45,873 bases of DNA, taken from Lactovum miscens (GTDB taxonomy: Bacteria > Bacillota > Bacilli > Lactobacillales > Streptococcaceae). The DNA lies in the NCBI RefSeq assembly GCF_014202895.1, contig NZ_JACHHV010000013.1:1-45873 (forward strand). The letters run 5' to 3'. The position numbers and the translations under genes were made by a program. Of this stretch, positions 20,152 to 27,700 are shown piece by piece. Position 1 is the first letter of the stretch. Each line of letters begins with the position of its first letter. Under the pieces are notes generated by a model. It made no database searches. It saw only the letters and a program-made list of their open reading frames with translations, and was not told where the DNA came from.

Positions 20152-20526
20152 TTAGTTTAAAATATGTAAAGAAAAAGTCCCCTCTCGGGGATCTCTATTA
20201 AAAAATAAGCCTTTATTTTCACTTATAGATTCTACTTTCTTCCAGCCCAAGAGTTTAATGATTAAAGTCACAATTATCAGATCAACAATCAGCCATGGAA
20301 AAATTTCTTCAATTATAGCATGTCTAAGAACGAAAATACTGCAAATCGTCATTACCAATAACATTATAGAAAGCACAAATGCGAGATTAGTGAGCTTGTG
20401 GACGACCTGACCCAATTTATTTAGTTCTTCGTTTTCGCCAATTGGACTGTTTTCAGAATTTATATGAGGTACATACTGTTGGATCACATTGATAATAGCC
20501 TGAGGATTACCTACGCCGAGAACCAT
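20152..20526 (-). CDS. Small two-helix membrane protein of unknown function
   Basis: I do not recognise a family. From the ATG at 20526 the product has 124 residues and begins MVLGVGNPQAIINVIQQYVP. It has a soluble N-terminal part, two hydrophobic helices (LAFVLSIMLLVMTICSIFVL and FPWLIVDLIIVTLIIKLLG) and a hydrophilic tail. An open extension reaches 20571, but its start codons (GTG at 20571, ATG at 20556) lie inside a fossil IS30 inverted repeat, so they were probably supplied by the insertion. No good Shine-Dalgarno is seen. The native 5' end may have been lost. Confidence 0.5.
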   Translation of the reverse strand: MVLGVGNPQAIINVIQQYVPHINSENSPIGENEELNKLGQVVHKLTNLAFVLSIMLLVMTICSIFVLRHAIIEEIFPWLIVDLIIVTLIIKLLGWKKVESISENKGLFFNRDPREGTFSLHILN

Positions 20527-20544
20527 TTTAATTTCATAAGTACT

Positions 20545-20645
20545 GGAAAAGTGCATATTTATTTTAACCACTTATAAACATCTGAACTTGCATCTGATAT
20601 TTTAACATGTTTCTTGGATAGCAATTTATCCATGTCTCAATTTTG
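20545..20645 (-). pseudogene. Fossil right end of an IS30-family element
   Basis: Bases 20545-20572 match the right inverted repeat of the intact IS at 22 of 28 positions, including GTGCATATTTATTTTAACCAC. Bases 20576-20645 decode on the minus strand as IETWINCYPRNMLKYQ, matching the C-terminal IETWMNRYPRKMFKYQ of the intact transposase. The similarity stops sharply near 20645. It is a decayed, truncated relic that lies against the small membrane-protein gene. Confidence 0.8.
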
Positions 20646-21097
20646 GGGTTACAACATAAGTGATAAGGCCTTTCTTTACTATGAGTATTTCAAATAAGTT
20701 GTTAATTTTATTGTGGCAAAATTTTATGAAAATATCTTAAAAAGTATAAAAAAATTTATGAGTTAATATATTAGTATTTCAAAAGTTTTTACTTTCTATA
20801 TTCTGATTTCACAACTTTCACAACATTTAAGGGCACTCTATGACTACAAGCCTACTGTAACATAGCCTTCTGCTCTTCTTATCATCATCCATAATCTCCT
20901 TTAATTAATAATATATTTACAATAGTAACAAAAGCCAAAAAGTGAAACGAACGATTTTATTTTTCTCATTGAATTTCTTTTTGTATTTGTTCAATACATA
21001 AGCTTAGATAGTAATGGCTGTAAAATAATATTGATAATAGCTTGGATTCATGACTTTTTTCCACAATGTCCCTTTATGGATATTTCTTTCTCAAATA
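20646..21097. other. Non-coding accessory sequence
   Basis: AT-rich sequence without a supported gene. It contains one TGTGGCAAA (20712-20720), the same 9-mer that recurs near the integrase remnant at 26437, 26447 and 26573. Confidence 0.4.
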
Positions 21098-21126
21098 AAA
21101 AAACAAGAAATTCTCCTTGTTTTTTT
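21098..21126 (-). terminator. Terminator downstream of the IscA-like gene
   Basis: Arms AAAAAAACAAG and CTTGTTTTTTT form an A/T-rich hairpin with a U tract in either direction, about 60 bases after the stop codon. Confidence 0.65.
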
Positions 21127-21184
21127 ATAAATCTAATTTGTTAAAACTTACACTCTTTGCTTAATTCTGCTAATTGGTACACTT

Positions 21185-21553
21185 TTAAAAAATTGCACTT
21201 TTTTTACCACGAAAGTCTACAATTAAAAGGTTGGAACTTAAGAGTTCAGCCGTACTACGAAGCTCAATTAGATTATAAGATGTATTAATAACAGTATACA
21301 TCTCATTTTGGAAGAAATAAGCACCATATCCCTTGTAATAAATTGGACCGAATTCTGAGCCGATTGTCCCATCAAATTCTTTTGGAATTTTACCCTTATC
21401 TACGGCTACAATGCGGTAGCGAGAAATACCACCTGCACATGCATCGACTTCAGTATTTTCCTCGCTTAATGTATGATCAAAATCAAAAGCCAAGTCAGCT
21501 TCGCCTAAATCTTTAATCTTAGTAGCAGTCTTTTCATCAAATTTAATTTTCAT
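21185..21553 (-). CDS. Iron-sulfur cluster biosynthesis family protein (HesB/IscA-like core domain)
   Basis: The 122-residue single-domain protein resembles the Lactobacillales branch of the Fe-S biosynthesis fold: an N-terminal MKIKFDEKTATKI, then LAFDFDHTLSEE, YRIVAVDKGKIPKEFDGTI, a GPIYYKGYGAYFF segment and a final LIVDFRGKK. The cysteines that bind clusters in true IscA proteins are not conserved (only one Cys, at DACAGG), so a cluster-carrier role is uncertain. An AGGAG ribosome binding site precedes the ATG. It stands alone with a terminator and lies inside the accessory segment. Confidence 0.75.
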   Translation of the reverse strand: MKIKFDEKTATKIKDLGEADLAFDFDHTLSEENTEVDACAGGISRYRIVAVDKGKIPKEFDGTIGSEFGPIYYKGYGAYFFQNEMYTVINTSYNLIELRSTAELLSSNLLIVDFRGKKSAIF

Positions 21554-21623
21554 CCTATTCTCCTAGGTTCAAAAAAGAAAATCAGAAATACAAGTTTTCT
21601 TTTTATTTATAATAACCAATACT

Positions 21624-22577
21624 TTACAGATTGTTTTTTCTATTAACCCACTCTGTAGATAAAACCATTGCTGCTCGAGTCGCTTTGGTTTGGTCTAAAC
21701 TATTCACCATAACAAAGTCATGAATCATTCCTTGAAAACGAACTTGTGTAACTTCTACACCAGCATCACGTAATTTTCTTGCATATGCTTCACCCTCATC
21801 ACGTAAAACATCTGCTTCCCCATTCAAAATCATTGCGGAAGGCAAGCCTTTTAAGTCATCAATAGTTGCTTTTAACGGAGAAGCAGTAATTTGTGAACGT
21901 TCTTGCTCATTTGTTGTATATTGATCCCAGAACCATTGCATTCCTTCTTTAGTTAAAAAGTATTCTTCTCCAAATTCATTATATGATTCTGTTTCAAAAT
22001 CCGAATCTGTCACAGGGTAATACAATAACTGTTGGTTAATTGGCAAGCCACTACGCTGTTTTGTCATAATCGTCATTACCGTTGCCATATTTCCTCCAAC
22101 AGAATCACCAGCCACAGTTAAGCGACTAACATCAAATCCTTTACTTTCTCCGATATCAGGTAATTGTTGTAGGATAGAATAGTTTTGTTCAATAGCAGTT
22201 GGGTATTTTGCTTCTGGTGATAAACTGTACTCTGGAAAAACAACTACAGAGTTAGTTCTCACAGCAAGTTCTCGTATCAACTTATCATGTGTTTTAGCAC
22301 TACCAAATACCCAACCTGCACCGTGGATATAAAATATCAGAGGTAATTTAGCGTAGTTTCCAGAAGGACGAATAAAGCGTACATTAATTTGTCCATACTT
22401 ACCAGTATCCATTAGTTTATCTTCAATATCAACATCATATTTATTGACGATTGATTCTTGTACTTTTTCAAGTAGCTCACGACCATCTTTAGGATCTAGT
22501 TCATAGATACGAGGATGAGGCGCATTTGCCTCACTGAAATCAATTGCTTCTTTTTCTAATGAAATTCTTTTTTTCAT
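21624..22577 (-). CDS. Alpha/beta hydrolase fold-3 (HSL-like) esterase
   Basis: A 317-residue carboxylesterase of the hormone-sensitive lipase group, acting on short-chain esters. The oxyanion-hole motif is HGAGW (near residue 100). The nucleophile elbow is GDSVGG (Ser near 173). The acid is in GEADVLRD and the His in IHDF. The ATG at 22577 follows a clean AAGGAG; an in-frame start at 22625 lies inside the operator/promoter and is rejected. The gene is divergent from an OhrR-like MarR regulator and shares its control region, so it is probably its target. Confidence 0.88.
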   Translation of the reverse strand: MKKRISLEKEAIDFSEANAPHPRIYELDPKDGRELLEKVQESIVNKYDVDIEDKLMDTGKYGQINVRFIRPSGNYAKLPLIFYIHGAGWVFGSAKTHDKLIRELAVRTNSVVVFPEYSLSPEAKYPTAIEQNYSILQQLPDIGESKGFDVSRLTVAGDSVGGNMATVMTIMTKQRSGLPINQQLLYYPVTDSDFETESYNEFGEEYFLTKEGMQWFWDQYTTNEQERSQITASPLKATIDDLKGLPSAMILNGEADVLRDEGEAYARKLRDAGVEVTQVRFQGMIHDFVMVNSLDQTKATRAAMVLSTEWVNRKNNL

Positions 22578-22610
22578 TGTCAATTTCTCCTTTATTAAGT
22601 TTATATATTC

Positions 22611-22639
22611 ATTATAGACGCTCACGATTAAATCGTCAA
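22611..22639 (-). promoter_or_regulatory. Promoter of the esterase gene
   Basis: TTGACG and TATAAT are separated by 17 bases on the minus strand. The palindrome at 22624-22636 covers the -35 and part of the spacer. Confidence 0.65.
22624..22636. promoter_or_regulatory. Candidate MarR/OhrR operator
   Basis: ACGATT-A-AATCGT is a perfect inverted repeat placed over the esterase promoter and just upstream of the regulator promoter, a position suited to repression of both. Confidence 0.5.
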
Positions 22640-22649
22640 GGATTTAAGC

Positions 22650-22678
22650 TTGAACAATTTTATTATTTAGTTTATACT
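22650..22678 (+). promoter_or_regulatory. Promoter of the MarR gene
   Basis: TTGAAC and TATACT are separated by 17 bases. The MarR ATG is 26 bases after the -10, with AAAGG as ribosome binding site. Confidence 0.65.
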
Positions 22679-22703
22679 AGAAAAAATAAATAAAAGGTTT
22701 AAA

Positions 22704-23141
22704 ATGACTCCAAATAAAAATTTAACTCCCTTAAGTGATCATCTTTGTTTTTCTCTTTACACCACTTCACGTGCGATTCAAAGATTGTATATTCCTTCAT
22801 TAGAAAAGCATAGTTTAACGTATCCTCAATATTTAATTTTAGTGAGCTTGTATGATTTAGGAAAAATATCCGTAAAAAGAATAGGAGAGGAACTTGATCT
22901 AGCCAGCAATACTTTAACACCTTTGCTCAAACGTATGGAGCAACATGGTTTGATAAAAAGAGAAAGAAGTGAAGAGGATGAGCGAGTTGTCTTACTCACC
23001 ATCACTGATTTTGGAAAAAAGATACGAGAAGAGTCTTGTGATCTTCCACAAATTTTATTAAACAAGTCCAGCTTATCAGATAAGGAGTGGAATGAATTAG
23101 CCAGATTACTAGAAAAACTTCATCAAGATACTAAAACATAA
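22704..23141 (+). CDS. MarR-family regulator, OhrR-like
   Basis: The 145-residue winged-helix repressor starts near LCFSLYTTSRAIQRLYIPSL and continues with LTYPQYLILVSLYD. This closely follows the one-cysteine organic-peroxide sensor OhrR, in which that Cys (here residue 15) is oxidised to release DNA. The DNA-binding helix region is IGEELDLASNTLTPLLKRME and the wing is RSEEDERVVLLT. The neighbour is an esterase rather than the usual Ohr peroxidase. The Shine-Dalgarno AAAGG is good. Confidence 0.85.
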   Translation: MTPNKNLTPLSDHLCFSLYTTSRAIQRLYIPSLEKHSLTYPQYLILVSLYDLGKISVKRIGEELDLASNTLTPLLKRMEQHGLIKRERSEEDERVVLLTITDFGKKIREESCDLPQILLNKSSLSDKEWNELARLLEKLHQDTKT

Positions 23142-23338
23142 TAGAAAATTTTATCCCAAAGTGTGGTCCTCCTTATAAATGAAATCATGTATAGAGGGGA
23201 AAAGGTATTCCAAAAAATAGTCTTAACTTGGCTTACTTCTATTTGTATTAAGTATAAGTTATAAATTGGTTTTAACTTTGTTAGAAACTATTTCTATTGT
23301 TGAAAAATATAATATGCTAATTATTAAAGATGACCAAT

Positions 23339-23352
23339 AATTGTACTTCTTT
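23339..23352. repeat. 14-bp direct repeat, left copy
   Basis: AATTGTACTTCTTT occurs here and again at 23846-23859, bracketing the two small RHH-like frames. The first nine bases recur at 26590-26598 near the integrase end. Confidence 0.5.
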
Positions 23353-23418
23353 TCTAATGGCTTTTTTTGTTTTTTGCTAAACTATATTTAATATATACAT
23401 GAAAAAGTTGGTGTCAAT

Positions 23419-23580
23419 ATGGAGATCAGCATCAGATTATCTAGTGAAGCATTAAATGGGATTGCTGAACTAAAAGATTCCTATAATGGGAATAATCTTA
23501 TGGATGAACTCAAAATTACAAATGGTGCTACAATTTGCCTAGCACTATTGGAGATTAAACAAAAAGCTTCACTCAAATAA
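23419..23580 (+). CDS. Putative small ribbon-helix-helix-like protein
   Basis: The 53-residue frame begins MEISIRLSSEALNGIAELKD. It has the strand-helix-helix pattern (SIRLS, then two amphipathic helices) common in small plasmid or integrative-element regulators. No strong Shine-Dalgarno is present, only GTTGGTG upstream. It lies next to a second RHH-like frame. I infer a mobile-element origin and cannot assign a function. Confidence 0.4.
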   Translation: MEISIRLSSEALNGIAELKDSYNGNNLMDELKITNGATICLALLEIKQKASLK

Positions 23581-23610
23581 TACGACTGGGAGTCCGTTAT
23601 ATATGGTAAT

Positions 23611-23769
23611 ATGTTTCAAGGCAAAAATAATAAAGCTGAAAAATCAAGTATAAGAACAAGCCTAACACTTGATGAAGATGTAATTTCTGATATTAATCAA
23701 TTAAAAATTGTATTCCCTCAATTCACTAAAACAAATATGTCACTACTTCCTATGTTATTAGAATCGTAG
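23611..23769 (+). pseudogene. Second RHH-like small gene, probably frameshifted
   Basis: It encodes 52 residues, with SSIRTSLTLDEDVISDINQL followed by KIVFPQFTKTNM, a typical RHH protein opening. The frame then ends early, while another frame downstream reads VIRIVVRAALSQNNLNK, a typical continuation of such proteins. A frameshift near 23735 is therefore likely. A terminator follows at 23802. Confidence 0.45.
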
Positions 23770-23801
23770 TAAGAGCTGCACTTAGTCAAAACAATTTAAA
23801 T

Positions 23802-23836
23802 AAAAAATCTGATATCAATAGATATCAGATTTTTTA
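23802..23836 (+). terminator. Terminator of the RHH-like genes
   Basis: AAAAAATCTGATATC and GATATCAGATTTTTT form a perfect stem around an AATA loop, ending in T residues. Confidence 0.8.
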
Positions 23837-23845
23837 TTTATTAAC

Positions 23846-23859
23846 AATTGTACTTCTTT
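23846..23859. repeat. 14-bp direct repeat, right copy
   Basis: AATTGTACTTCTTT, identical to 23339-23352. Confidence 0.5.
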
Positions 23860-23888
23860 ATTGACGTCTTTACTTTTTCTATTAATCT

Positions 23889-23901
23889 TAGTATAAAATT
23901 T
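23889..23901. repeat. Left 13-bp direct repeat flanking the IS30 element
   Basis: TAGTATAAAATTT directly abuts the left IS end and is repeated exactly at 24957-24969. It is probably the target-site duplication. Confidence 0.7.
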
Positions 23902-24956
23902 GGCAAATTGTAAAATTAGTTTAGCCACCTGAAGCAAGAAAAAAACACCTGAATCTCTTATACTTGAGTTTGAAAGAACAAAAAGTAGAAAAGGAATTCA
24001 GATGCAAGGTTATTTTAACACAAAAGGCAAGGAACTTACTTATACAGAACGTCAGTTGATTGAACGTTGGCACAACAAGGAGAAGCTAAGTAACCGTCGG
24101 ATCGCTCAGCGCTTAAATAAAGCCCCTCAGACAATTCATCATGAACTCAAGCGGGGACAGGTTCAACTGAAGACCAAGACAAAGTACTCTGCACATCAAG
24201 CACAAGAATTCCACAGCGCCAATAAGAGTCACTGTGGCCGACATTCTAAGCTCACGTCAACCCTCAATGAAACCATAAGTGCAGGTGTCAGAGATAAAAA
24301 ATCATTAGAAGTCATTCTCCAAGAACTGACAGGTGTTTGCCTTCGCACCCTCTATCACTGGGTAGACAAAGGCTGGCTCGATGTAAAATACCATAATTTA
24401 CTTTACCCTCATTATAAGAAAGCAAAGAAGCTTCGGAAAACACCCCCCAAGCGTCCCTATGGCTTGTCCATTGACCAACGTCCAGAGAAAATTAATCAAC
24501 GTGAAGCATTCGGCCATTGGGAAATCGATACGGTGCTGTTGACCAAAGAAAAAAATGACTGCCTTTTGACACTCACAGAGCGCCAAACACGCTTCGAAAT
24601 CATTCGTCTGATTCCAGATAAGTCTGCCCAATCTGTCAATACGGCACTCTTAGCACTTCAAGAGAAGGTTCAGTTTGAATCCCTCACGTCAGATAATGGC
24701 CGTGAATTCGCCCGTTTACATGAAGCAGTGACTTGTCCGGTGTACTACTGTCATGCCTATGCGAGCTTTGAGCGTGGAAGCAATGAGAATCATAACCGCA
24801 TGATAAGACGTTTCTTACCCAAAGGAACAAAACAAACCACAGCTCAAGCTGTTGCCCAAATTGAGACATGGATGAATCGTTATCCAAGAAAAATGTTCAA
24901 GTATCAGACACCACTTCAGATGTATCGGGGTGGCTAAATTAAATTTGCAATTTGCA
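23902..24956 (+). mobile_element. Complete IS30-family insertion sequence (copy 2)
   Basis: The 1,055-bp element has imperfect 28-bp terminal inverted repeats (left begins GGCAAATTGTAAAATTAG, right, reversed, begins TGCAAATTGCAAATTTAA). It has one transposase gene and perfect 13-bp flanking direct repeats. Partial relatives lie at both window edges and a fossil lies at 20545. It inserted just upstream of a mobile-element gene with an intact Shine-Dalgarno at 24984. Confidence 0.92.
24002..24937 (+). CDS. IS30-family transposase
   Basis: The 311-residue DDE transposase has an N-terminal HTH (LTYTERQLIERWHNKEKLSN then RRIAQRLNKAPQTIHHELKR) that recognises the ends. A second HTH-like part is near residue 100. 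The catalytic core has Asp in HWEIDTVL (near 175), Asp in LTSDNGREF (near 230) and Glu in SFERGSNENHNRMIRR (near 262). An AAAGGA ribosome binding site lies before the ATG. Length and motifs are intact, so it is probably active. Confidence 0.95.
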   Translation: MQGYFNTKGKELTYTERQLIERWHNKEKLSNRRIAQRLNKAPQTIHHELKRGQVQLKTKTKYSAHQAQEFHSANKSHCGRHSKLTSTLNETISAGVRDKKSLEVILQELTGVCLRTLYHWVDKGWLDVKYHNLLYPHYKKAKKLRKTPPKRPYGLSIDQRPEKINQREAFGHWEIDTVLLTKEKNDCLLTLTERQTRFEIIRLIPDKSAQSVNTALLALQEKVQFESLTSDNGREFARLHEAVTCPVYYCHAYASFERGSNENHNRMIRRFLPKGTKQTTAQAVAQIETWMNRYPRKMFKYQTPLQMYRGG

Positions 24957-24969
24957 TAGTATAAAATTT
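24957..24969. repeat. Right 13-bp direct repeat flanking the IS30 element
   Basis: TAGTATAAAATTT, an exact copy of 23889-23901, directly abutting the right IS end. Confidence 0.7.
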
Positions 24970-24999
24970 ATTTCAAAATCATGAAAGGAGGTCATTTTT

Positions 25000-25346
25000 A
25001 TGACTCTCAAACCAGTAATTTTTCCCCCCTAACTCTTGAAACAATCCTTGTTCTAGTCGATATAACAGAAAGAAATGAAATGGTAAAAAAAGAAGATGGT
25101 TCTTTTGATAAGACTGAAAATATCATAGGCTACAATTATGAGATTGTCTGCTTAGAAAGAAGGGAGTTTTTCTTAGAGTGGTACACCATAAATAAAAAAT
25201 ACGATGATAAAGAAAATTTGAAAATTTCCTCACAGCTTCAAAGTATTATTCAGCGAGATATGCAAAATCTTGCTAATACACTTTATCAAGATATTTCAAA
25301 AGTACAGCTCATCTCAAAAGATAAATTGACTATCCAAAAAGTTTAG
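25000..25346 (+). pseudogene. Frameshifted small gene of a decayed integrative element
   Basis: A strong AAAGGAGG at 24984-24991 precedes the ATG at 25000, but this frame (MTLKPVIFPP) stops after ten codons at a run of six C (25024-25029). The +1 frame then runs open to 25346 as LTLETILVLVDITERNEMVK and so on. One more C would restore a single protein of about 115 residues. I recall similar small proteins in lactococcal plasmids or integrative elements but cannot name a function. The end runs directly into integrase sequence, which indicates a deletion junction. Confidence 0.6.
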
Positions 25347-26397
25347 AATGAATGGCACGATGATAGAGTTATGAAGAAAAAAGTAGCTCCCAAAACTATC
25401 GCAGGAGAAGTTGGAAGATTTAACAATCATATTACTCGATTTATTCCACATGATAGCCTTTTGAAAAATATTCATTATAAAGCTAATCCAAAGCTTACTT
25501 GATGATTTATATCCTATCGGAAATCATAAGCGCGTAGCCCAATCAATCAAATCTGATTTAAGCTCAATCTATACTTTTGCGATTAAGAAAAATTATATTT
25601 TACCCGAACAAAATCCAATGCCCTCTGTAACAATTGAAGAAAAAGGATTGAGTGAACAACTCGAACAGCTAGAAAATAGTAATATTCAAAATCATTATTT
25701 AGAAAAAAATGAACTAAATGAAGTTCTAACGATTGCCAGAACGTATAATCAGCAATATGCTCGAATTCTTGAATTTCAAGTGCTTACTGGTATGCGCATC
25801 GGGGAAGTTCTTAGATTAAAAACTTCTGCTGTCTCTTTTGACATCGCTCTAGCTACAATTAGGCAAACTCGTGCAACACATGGCGGAGCTTCCCAAGATG
25901 ATTATGAGGGAGATGTAAAAAACAAACAAAGTTATCGTACCATTAAATTATCTCAAAAATGTTTGCTTCTACTCCAAGAAGAAATCGAAATCAATCAGCA
26001 CCATATTATAGGCTACCCTGACTATAAAGATAATGGCTGGATATTTACTTCTAAGAATTCATATAAAAGCGATTATAATGGTACTCCTCTTCATTATTAT
26101 TCCGTGATAAATAATTTTCTTAATTCTTTCGAAACTGGAAAAATTACTAAAACAGGTCACGTTAAAAAAATTGGTATAAACATTGATAATCTACTTAGCT
26201 TCAACAAGCATATAAGTCCTTATATTTTCCGCCATACATTTGTCAGCCATATGGCAGAGCAAGGAGTTCCATTGATTGCTGTTCAACGCTATATAGGTCA
26301 CAAATCAGGAAGTAAAATCACAGAAGAAATATATACACATATCACAAAGAAAATGAGTGATACAATAACAGAATCAATAGACACACTGATTGATTAG
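25347..26397 (+). pseudogene. int: Truncated, frameshifted tyrosine recombinase (integrase)
   Basis: Coding similarity starts abruptly at EWHDDRVMKKKVAPKTIAGE, inside the core-binding (SAM-like) domain, so the N-terminal arm-binding domain is missing. A TGA at 25500-25502 interrupts the frame, and a +1 shift recovers LLDDLYPIGNHKRVAQSIKS. The catalytic domain continues intact to 26397 with Arg in TGMRIGEV, Arg in IFRHTF, His in YIGHKSG and Tyr in EIYTHIT. The first His of HxxR is replaced by Tyr (SPYIFRHTF). It remains as a relic beside the fba 3' end, where the element probably integrated. Confidence 0.85.
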
Positions 26398-26403
26398 CAT
26401 TAT

Positions 26404-26437
26404 ATAGGACTTATCAAATAAGATACGTCCTATTTTT
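26404..26437 (+). terminator. Terminator of the integrase gene
   Basis: ATAGGAC pairs with GTCCTAT across an inner ATC/GAT pairing, followed by T residues directly after the int stop. Confidence 0.7.
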
Positions 26438-26581
26438 GTGGCAAAATGTGGCAAAGATTTTTGCAAGTCATCCTAGAAACATAAAGAAGCTTCAAATGCT
26501 TTTATAGCAATACCACAGTCTTATCGGATCTAAACTACTAATTCTAAGCCTTTTTATCATTCGTGGTAAAAGTGTGGCAAA
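26437..26581. repeat. Arm-type-like repeats TGTGGCAAA downstream of int
   Basis: TGTGGCAAA occurs at 26437-26445, 26447-26455 and 26573-26581, with a variant GTGGTAAA at 26563. Short directly repeated sites beside an integrase gene are the usual form of recombinase arm-binding sites in an attachment region. The 9-mer also occurs at 20712-20720. Confidence 0.5.
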
Positions 26582-26598
26582 ACCTAAAAAATTGTACT

Positions 26599-26628
26599 AA
26601 AAAACGCCTGTCACAAGTGACAAACGTT
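26599..26628 (-). terminator. Terminator of fba
   Basis: On the minus strand AACGTTTGTCAC pairs with GTGACAGGCGTT around a TT loop, with a run of T at the end. Confidence 0.7.
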
Positions 26629-26653
26629 GATTTAATCTTATTTTGTAAGCTAA

Positions 26654-27550
26654 TTAAGCTTTGTTTGCTGAACCAAACACATCAATACGCTCTTCAACTG
26701 AAGTTGTAATTGCATCAAAGCCATCTTTCAAGAACTTACGTGGATCGAAGAGTTTCTTCTTCATGTATTCAGCTTCATTTGCATCAAATTTGTTAACAAA
26801 CTTGCGTGTAGCACTTGCAAATACAAGTTGGCATTCAGTGTTAACATTGACCTTGGCAACACCATTAGCAATAGCTTCGCGAATTTGATCATCAGGGATA
26901 CCTGAACCACCGTGAAGAACGATAGGAACGTTATGTCCCAATTCAGATACAAGTGCTTCATTAAGCTTTGTCAAGTGATCAATGTGAAGACCTTTCCAGT
27001 TCTCTGGATAAGGACCATGAATGTTACCAATACCAGCAGCAAGGAAATCCACGCCAAGCTTTGCCATTGCTACAGCATCCCCAATTGGTGCAAGCTCACC
27101 TTCACCGACGATTCCATCTTCTTCACCACCAATAGTACCAACTTCACACTCTACAGAGATACCTTTAGCATGAGCTTTTTCGATAATAATTGCAGACTTT
27201 TCAAGGTTTTCTTCAATTGGAAGGCTTGAACCATCAAACATCAATGAAGTATAACCAACTTCGATACATTCCAAAGCATCTTCAAAATGACCATGATCAA
27301 GATGGATTGCAACTGGTACTGTGATACCCATTGATTCTACAAGAGTCTCAATGATTAGTTTACACATTTTGTAGCCACCCATGTATTTAGCAGCACCCAT
27401 TGAAGTTTGGATAAGAACTGGAGTTTTCTTAGCTTCTGCAGCGCGCAAGATAGCTTGAGTCCACTCAAGATTGTTTGTGTTAAAACCACCAATTGCATAA
27501 CCGTTATCACGTGCGGCTTGGATAAACTTTTCAGCTGAAACAATAGACAT
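26654..27550 (-). CDS. fba: Class II fructose-bisphosphate aldolase
   Basis: It cleaves fructose-1,6-bisphosphate into dihydroxyacetone phosphate and glyceraldehyde-3-phosphate in glycolysis, using Zn2+. The catalytic and metal motif HLDHGH is at residues 83-88. Further zinc ligands are in the GNIHGPYP and LHGGSGIPDDQI regions. The 298 residues are typical of the Gram-positive form. A strong AAGGAG sets the start, and an extended -10 (TGTTATACT) lies about 30-45 bases upstream. It is monocistronic and convergent with the integrase relic. Confidence 0.97.
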   Translation of the reverse strand: MSIVSAEKFIQAARDNGYAIGGFNTNNLEWTQAILRAAEAKKTPVLIQTSMGAAKYMGGYKMCKLIIETLVESMGITVPVAIHLDHGHFEDALECIEVGYTSLMFDGSSLPIEENLEKSAIIIEKAHAKGISVECEVGTIGGEEDGIVGEGELAPIGDAVAMAKLGVDFLAAGIGNIHGPYPENWKGLHIDHLTKLNEALVSELGHNVPIVLHGGSGIPDDQIREAIANGVAKVNVNTECQLVFASATRKFVNKFDANEAEYMKKKLFDPRKFLKDGFDAITTSVEERIDVFGSANKA

Positions 27551-27659
27551 TATATTGTTCTCCTTAATTTTTATTTACATCTAAAGTATAACATTTTGAG
27601 AAATATTTTACAAAAATATTTTTCCTGAAAACTTTCTTGAAAACATTGATTTTTTTCTG

Positions 27660-27690
27660 AAAAACAGCTTTCAGAAAATCATCTGAAAGT
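27660..27690 (-). terminator. Terminator of the yqgQ-glcK-rhodanese operon
   Basis: On the minus strand CTTTCAGA pairs with TCTGAAAG and is followed shortly by five T, directly after the rhodanese stop. Confidence 0.7.
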
Positions 27691-27700
27691 TGCTAAAAAT

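Noticed and set aside
24945-24965. Outward promoter formed by the IS30 right end and TATAAA in the flank
   Set aside because: The TTGCAA and TATAAA hexamers are only nine bases apart, far too close for a sigma-70-type promoter.
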